A stretch of 64,000 nucleotides of DNA, taken from assembly GCA_028751875.1 (NCBI GenBank), contig CM054151.1, positions 38,685,870 to 38,749,869 on the forward strand, read 5' to 3'. The notes below the pieces were generated by a model. It ran no database searches and was not told the DNA's origin. It worked only from the letters and a program-made list of their open reading frames with translations. A program made the translations under genes and the position numbers. This document shows positions 58,561-64,000 of this stretch, piece by piece (within the stretch, counting starts at the first letter, position 1; every line of letters begins with the position of its first letter). Source of the DNA: Rapana venosa (lineage: Eukaryota; Mollusca; Gastropoda; Neogastropoda; Muricidae).

Positions 58561-58779
58561 CAGTGACACGATATGAGCCTCCTTCTCCATGTGTTCTGGT
58601 CTTCTCTGACCCTGGCGACTTCATGGATTCTCATGCAAAGGATTCGGTGATGTTGCCAATGAGAGAAGTTGGTGGTCTGCCTTTTTTTCCTCTTCTCTTC
58701 GGTCTTGCTTTGAAAAGCAGCTCTCAGGAGGTCCCTACTTCGGTTTGGTACTGCATGGCCTGCACAATATTGAATTCCC

Positions 58780-58995
58780 TTTCATTTATAAAGGTTAGAA
58801 GCGTTCATGCTGTTCCCAGTTGCGTAACATGCTCTCATTTGTTCTTCTGTCTGTCCAGCTGACCCCGAGCAGCCTACTAAAAAAACCCACATCTCAGCTG
58901 CTTTGATTCTTTTTCCATCATCTTTTCTTTGTGTCCAGAATTTACAGCCATACAGCATGACGGGCATACTGAGCAGTTTTTTTATTTTCATTTGG
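58780..58995 (-). mobile_element. LINE remnant (RTE-like C-terminal region)
   Basis: LLSMPVMLYGCKFWTQRKDD, GKRIKAAEMW resembles the LYGCE.W....D..RI.AFEMW block after the RT domain of RTE-like elements. Short and degraded. Confidence 0.5.
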
Positions 58996-59519
58996 TAAAA
59001 GGAAATGCTGCGGTGTTGTATATTTAGATCGTTCTAGACTCAAGCCTCAAGTACTGCCCCCAAACCACATGTTCAACATTTAAACAAGTAGACACTCCAC
59101 CCTCTATGGCAGTGACTGTGTATATTGCGCAATATAACTTCGTGCACATATGAATCAACCCAGCAGTGAGTGTTTACATAACAGAAATGGCTTATTAAAA
59201 GTGCTACCTTATAAATGCCGTGTGACCCTGCTATGTAAACACAGTCTTTGGTGGGGGTTTTAAGTGGCAAGGGCGGTTTGGAGTGGGCAAATCACTCAGT
59301 TCATGCCAACAGGAAGACTTTGGAACTTAGTCCCAAACACTGACTTTTTTCTGCAACTATCATCGCCAGGGGCGGAAAAGCAAACACAGTCCTTGGTGAT
59401 TCTATGACGTGGATTGTCGCCCATCTTCCAGGAAGTTTGAACAGCAGGCTGTCCTGTAGGTCGGAAAACGAGTGAAATGATTGATTGATTGATTGATTGA
59501 TTGCTGATGATGATGGGGG

Positions 59520-59585
59520 TGTGTGCATGTGTGTGTGAGAGAGAATATGTGTGTATATGTCTTTGTATGTGAGACACACAGAGAG

Positions 59586-59637
<52 letters not shown>

Positions 59638-59700
59638 GAGAGAAAATGTGTGTGTACGTGAGAGAGAGATAGAGAATGTGTGAGTGTGTGTGCCTGTGTT
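59520..59700. repeat. (TG)n/(GA)n cluster
   Basis: (TGAT)n at about 59478-59502, then GATGATGATG, (TG)n and about 100 bp of interrupted (GA)n. Confidence 0.85.
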
Positions 59701-60001
59701 TTTACTTTATCTGTATGTCTGCATGTAGTGGCGAAAGACTTATCAAACATGACACCAATTCTTTATGTGAGTTTGCACCAGAATGAGAACCTTGGAAACT
59801 TATATACTCAGCTTCTCTCCACTCCACCTCACTCCACTCCACTCCTCTCCACCCCATCTCAGCCCCACCCCACCCCACTAGCTCCTCCACACAGAGATTA
59901 ATCGTAACATTATTATCAATGCAGGTTTTTTTTGTTACTTATGCAAAGCCTGGGAGTGAGATATGACGTGCAAGTGTTTTTTTCTTCTCTTTTTGTTCAT
60001 T

Positions 60002-60002
<1 letters not shown>

Positions 60003-60090
<88 letters not shown>

Positions 60091-60120
60091 GGGGGTGGTG
60101 GTGGTGGGGGGGGGGGGGTT
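60003..60120. repeat. (GT)n followed by a G-run
   Basis: (GT)n at 60004-60089, then GGTGGTGGTGG and about 12 G. Confidence 0.9.
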
Positions 60121-60204
60121 CTTTTCAGTGTGTATTTTTAGTTTTGTTTTGTTTCTAGTACTTTCCAGTTTTCAACTGAACATTTGTTTTTGCATTTCTT
60201 ATCT

Positions 60205-60275
60205 TTGATTTGCAACCCTCTTCATGTATGGGCCAATGACCTCCTTATAAAAGAATCATTTAAGAGTTTCTGAGT
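60205..60275 (+). repeat. LINE 3' tail stub
   Basis: TTTGCAACCCTCTTCATGTA, TGGGCCAATGACCTCCTTAT, GAATCATTTAAGAGTTTCTG: the reverse complement of the 48535-48600 tail, with a TTTCTGAGTTTC end. Confidence 0.6.
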
Positions 60276-60683
60276 TTCTTTAATGGAGAGGGGTCGTGAA
60301 CAGTGTCGCATAGACGAAAACACCAGTTTTCTCCATTAGTGGCGGTCGCATACCAACGCCTGAGTCTCTAGCAATTTCTTTTTGGTGGTCTGTCCAGAGA
60401 TGTTGTCCACCCGTTGGTGGTATGTCCAGCAATGTTGTCCACCTATTTCTCTCAGTCTGCCTCATCGTTTGGCTTGTAAAACGGTTTTGACAGGTTTTCA
60501 GAACTGATGACGCTGTCATACCACTTTAGCTGCTTTTTCTTGACTATTGTAAGGTCTTCATTCAGGCCTGTGGCTTGTCTGATGTTGTTGTCGTTGTTGT
60601 ACGATGCCTTGCTATATTCAGAGCCTTACCCTCAACATTTTAATGCAGGTCTTGGCATATAGCTTACATCAGTAACCGGTAAC

Positions 60684-60685
<2 letters not shown>

Positions 60686-60719
<34 letters not shown>

Positions 60720-60795
60720 TATGGAATTTATATAGCGCTGAATCTTGTAAAAAACAAACAAATCGAAGCGCTTTCACTCAATCATTTACAGGCAT
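60686..60795 (-). repeat. L2-like 3' end with (ATA)n tail
   Basis: (AAT)n at 60684-60718, then TATGGAATTTATATAGCGCT and AATCGAAGCGCTTTCACTCA, the L2/CR1-type terminal hairpin pair. Confidence 0.7.
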
Positions 60796-60844
60796 GCAAC
60801 TCTCCTTAAACATAATGAGCAACAGATTTCAAATCCATGCGCGC

Positions 60845-60870
60845 GCACTACGCACGCACACGCACGCACG

Positions 60871-60912
<42 letters not shown>
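60845..60912. repeat. (CGCA)n/(CA)n at the 5' junction of LINE D
   Basis: CACGCACGCACGCACG, then (CA)n to 60912, where LINE D homology begins. Confidence 0.9.
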
Positions 60913-60915
<3 letters not shown>

Positions 60916-60929
60916 TTCCAAAAGTGTTG

Positions 60930-61838
60930 GACTGAAGGTGCAATGCCAATGAACTGGAAGCAGTCTATTATTGTTCCCATTCATAAGCAAGGAAAGCCTA
61001 AAACTGATAAAACTAGCTATAGGCCCATAGCACTGACTTCTAACATTGTAAGCTTTGGAGAAAATTATACTAAAGAGGCTTGTGTATTACTGTCAGAAAA
61101 ATAAGGTTAGTTCCTGTCAATCAAGCAGGCTTTCAAAAAGGTAGATCAGCCATTGATAACTTAGTTTAAACTAACAACACGGGTCAAACAACAATTTGCG
61201 AGAAGAAAAAATCTACTCGCAACATTTTTGATGTAAAGAAAGCCTACGACCAAGTTTGGCATGCTAAATTGCTGCATAAACTGAAGACTATTGGTTTTTC
61301 TGGGCATTTTTTCTATTATATTAAAAGCTTTTTATATAACAAAGTATGCAAGTGAGAGTAGGGAAAGAATATTCAAACTTTAGGTCATTGCATATGGGAT
61401 TACCACGGGGTTTTCAGTTATTAGCCCCTTTTCTGTTTAATATATTGCTGTATGATTTACCCACAAAACTGTCTAAAGACGTTGTCCTGGTGCAATATGC
61501 TGATGATATATGTATATGGATGAATTGTCACTATGAAGCGTGCTACAACAAAGAGGATGATAAACTATACCAGAAAAGTATATCAAAAGGAGCTAGATAA
61601 TTTACATAAATATATTTTTGAAAATGGCCTGACATTATCTTCGGTAAAAACGCGCATTATGCTTGTTAATAATGGCAGTGATCCAGATACACTGCCACAG
61701 TTTACTATTGGAGGGGAGCCAATTCAGTATAAAAATATGGTAAAATTTTTAGGCATTCACCTTACATCAAAATTAACTTGGAATGCTCATATTGGATACA
61801 TTTTAACAAAAGCAAGGAAATGCATTAATTTTTTTTAA
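60930..61838 (+). pseudogene. LINE D reverse transcriptase (frameshifted)
   Basis: WKQSIIVPIHKQGKPKTDKT, SYRPIALTSNIV, FDVKKAYDQVWHAKLLHKLK, GLPRGFQLLAPFLFNILLYD, VLVQYADDICIWM (catalytic YADD), SSVKTRIMLVNN and VKFLGIHLTSKLTWNAHIGY lie in several frames, with stops between 61080 and 61350. Confidence 0.84.
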
Positions 61839-61885
61839 ATGGTTAGCAGACAGTCCTGGGACAAGATATCTTCACTCTTAAATGC

Positions 61886-62767
61886 TTGTCTAAGTCACTT
61901 GTACGTTCCAAACTGTCTTATGGACAAGAAGTCTTTTTCAGTGCTCCTAATTATTTACTTAAAAAACTCCAAAGTATAGATTGTAAGGCGTACAAACTTG
62001 CACTTGGGGTACCATTCCATGCAACAACCATAGGAACTTATAAGGAAATTGGGGAACTTCCCCTAGCTGAATACCGACAACTTTCTTGCGCCAAATATGT
62101 GTTACGGAGCACGAATGACGAAAATTTTGTTTGTAGTGAATTAAAAGTTCAAGCAGAAACAAATTTTCCAAAAAGAGCTAAACAAATTTCGTGTTTAATG
62201 CCTATTGGCACTTATGTATCAGACCTCTTTCAAAAATCTAAACTCAATAAATATAATTTAGAAACAGAAAAAGAAGCTTTACCATGTCCTTCATGGGAGA
62301 TGAATAAAGCCTGTTTTGACATAAAATATATTAATGAAAAAAAGAATGAAAATCAAAATATCATGGTTGCAGATGTTCAGTCGCATATTGAAAATAAGTA
62401 TGCTGACTGCTTAAAAGTTTATACGGATGGATCTGTTTTAGAAAATCATGACACAGGCTCTGCATTTGTCATACCAGCACTTAAAATTGAGAAATCGTAC
62501 TATCTTGGTAAACATCGTTCAATATTTACAGCTGAACTTATTGCAGTTCTTATGGCTCTTAACTATATTCTTGATTTTCCATTTTCCTTCTTTCATATCT
62601 TGCTTTGTGTTGACTCCAAGTCAGTATTGTATGCTATAAAATCCCCACACTTCAAGAAGGTCTCCAGAATTATTTTTGAAATTAAATGTCATACACATCC
62701 TAAGCTTAAGAGGTATTCCTGTATCTTTTTGTTGGGTGCCTTCTCATGTTGGAATTTTTTCAAATGA
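61886..62767 (+). pseudogene. LINE D connecting region and RNase H, first part
   Basis: 293 codons: SIDCKAYKLALGVPFHATTI, YRQLSCAKYVLRS, LKVYTDGSVLENHDTGSAFV (RNase H start, first Asp), [20 protein letters not shown] (Glu) and LLCVDSKSVLYAIK (second Asp). A frameshift near 62680 moves the rest to the 62676-62864 frame. Confidence 0.86.
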
Positions 62768-62864
62768 GTGGGCTGACAGAGCTGCAAAAAAGGGGGCAAG
62801 ACATAATATGGAATCGATAGAACTGGATGTTCCCTTATCTCTACAGGAAGGATACCTATATTAG
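62676..62864 (+). pseudogene. LINE D RNase H, last part
   Basis: SFCWVPSHVGIFSNEWADRA, AKKGARH: the SHVG..NE.AD motif with the final His and Asp of RNase H. Confidence 0.84.
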
Positions 62865-62956
62865 AACAAACTTCATGGGGTAAGTTTAAAGAATCTGATC
62901 AATTCAAGGAACGATATTTAAAAAGTTGTCTGACCACTGCCCATATTTCTTGTTAT

Positions 62957-63241
62957 ATGGCTTCTTCTCAAATAGATTCGCGTTTTATGACCGTGAGAAG
63001 GGTTAATTCACTATATTTTAGAATGAAGTTAAATGCATTCCTTACAAAATTTTGTAAACATGTTAGATGTCTATGTGGGGATGATATTTCCAATACTCAT
63101 ATCATATTTGATTGCCCTATTGTAAAACCTTTTTTACCTACATTTTTTGAACAGTCTCTGGAAAATGTATTTGAAAATTCAAAGCTAGCCTTTGCCATTG
63201 CCAGATGTTTATTGCATAGTCCACTTGAATATTTATTGTAG
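62957..63241 (+). pseudogene. LINE D C-terminal Cys/His motif
   Basis: 94 codons: SRFMTVRRVNSLYFRMKLNA, FLTKFCKHVRCLCGDDISNT, HIIFDC. The CxC...H...C pattern is shared with copies D' and E. Confidence 0.84.
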
Positions 63242-63593
63242 TTACATTATTTTTATTCATGTTTCCACATTGTTGAGTTTATATTGTGCTCCTGTTTAAA
63301 AGTATTATCATTACTTTTCTAGGGTGGTTTTTTGTGGTTTTTGTTGTTGTTTTTTTGTTGTTGTTTTTTTTTTTGGGGGGGGGTTTCTTTTTCCTTTTTT
63401 TTATTATTATTGGTTGTGTTTTTTCAACCAACACTGATGCTATTTCTTAACCTTTTCTCCTTCCACTCTTTCTTCTCCCTTCTTTAACTTCCACTACACT
63501 TTCTATTTCCCTCGTCTAATATCACTTAGAGTGAACAGACGTTAAATTGAAGACAACAACAACAACACACACACACACGGAACAACACTTAGA

Positions 63594-64000
63594 AGGTGAA
63601 AGATGCTGTTGAAAATTAGGGACAGATATATGGGGGGAAAGTCTCAGGTAGGAAATAAGTGTGTTTTGAGGCTGGATTTGAAGGAATCAAGTGAAGGCTT
63701 TTGACGAAGTGAAAGAGGGAGGTCATTCCAGGTGGATGGACCAGAAACAGAGAAGGAGCGACGGCCAACAGTGGTTTGTTTGAATCTGGGTGTTCGAAAG
63801 CACAAAGTATCTGCGGCTGAACGAAGGGAACGGGATGGAGTGTACAGGTGAAGACAGTTACAGAGATAAGAGGGTGCAGATTTGTGGAGACATTTGAAAC
63901 AGAAGGTATTGATTTTATACTCCAGTCTTTGTGAGACAGGCAACCAGTGAAGAGATCGCAGAAGAGGAGTGATGTGTTCAGATTTTTTCTTTCTTAGGAT
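63594..64000 (-). mobile_element. L2/CR1-like LINE, cut by the window edge
   Basis: Minus-strand frame 63943-63644: MPVSQRLEYKINTFCFKCLH, KSAPSYLCNCLHLYTPSRSL, RSAADTLCFRTPRFKQTTVG, RRSFSVSGPSTWNDLPLSLR. This is the conserved C-terminus of L2/CR1-type ORF2 (LPV..RI.YK, LY.PSR.LRS, R.FS..GP..WN.LP). The same region occurs, diverged, at 51400-51800. The element continues right of the window. Confidence 0.88.

Larger units (their letters stand above)
60913..63570 (+). mobile_element. LINE D: 5'-truncated RNase H-bearing non-LTR retrotransposon inside (CA)n
   Basis: RT (60913-61850, several frame errors), connecting region (61886-62350), RNase H (about 62415-62860), Cys/His motif (CLCGDDISNTHIIFDC, about 63070-63118), then a 3' UTR and the terminus ATATCACTTAGAGTGAACAG, ACGTTAAATTGAAGAC, (AAC)n, then (AC)n. 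The start abuts (CA)n at 60912. An RNase H domain in the ORF indicates the I/Jockey-related group that keeps RNase H; the clade is not determined. Confidence 0.88.

Noticed and set aside
60280..60560. Minus-strand 79-codon ORF as a gene
   Set aside because: It looks like a very degraded LINE C-terminus, but similarity is too weak to annotate with confidence.

Overview
This window is animal nuclear DNA. The two recognisable genes carry spliceosomal introns, and the rest is dense with retroelements and long (CA)n/(GA)n microsatellites. The repertoire (tRNA-derived SINEs, a tRNA/5S chimeric SINE, RTE-like, L2/CR1-like and RNase H-bearing LINEs, a piggyBac remnant) suggests a lophotrochozoan, probably a gastropod mollusc. 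The species cannot be named from the sequence.

Layout: (1) 1-5575, plus strand: the 3' four coding exons of an AGTRAP homologue (type-1 angiotensin II receptor-associated protein family). A piggyBac remnant with intact TTAA ends sits in one intron. (2) 5576-12406: repeat-rich DNA between two convergent genes. (3) 12968-33600, minus strand: a complete PEX5 gene (peroxisomal PTS1 import receptor). I reconstructed 15 coding exons whose splice phases all agree, giving about 617 residues: the N-terminal conserved Cys, eight WxxxF/Y motifs, then the TPR domain. A probable 5' UTR exon lies at about 33449. Three exons each carry a one-base frame error. Four introns hold tandem arrays that begin at an exon edge, and exon 12 has a decayed tandem duplicate. 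(4) 33600-37400: probable PEX5 promoter side, an RTE-like fragment and an unidentified 270-codon minus-strand ORF. (5) 37404-48510: two related head-to-tail LINEs (A and C, minus strand) with a plus-strand RTE-like LINE (B) nested inside A. (6) 48510-54890: microsatellites, SINEs, a LINE 3' stub and an L2-like LINE. (7) 54892-56070, minus strand: the last two coding exons of an unidentified gene, with matching splice phase. (8) 56071-64000: mostly non-genic, with LINE remnants, a 2.65 kb RNase H-bearing LINE (D), and an L2-like LINE running off the right edge.

The signals most worth checking are: retroelements consistently embedded in (CA)n or (GA)n microsatellites with fixed orientation, which suggests microsatellite-directed insertion; minisatellites in PEX5 that appear to have grown out of its own intron-exon junctions; an open frame of about 186 codons following the PEX5 stop in frame; and a SINE whose internal segment became a 55-bp minisatellite. 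Nothing here looks prokaryotic, and no CRISPR, phage or operon structure is present. Most long ORFs in the window are artefacts of simple repeats.
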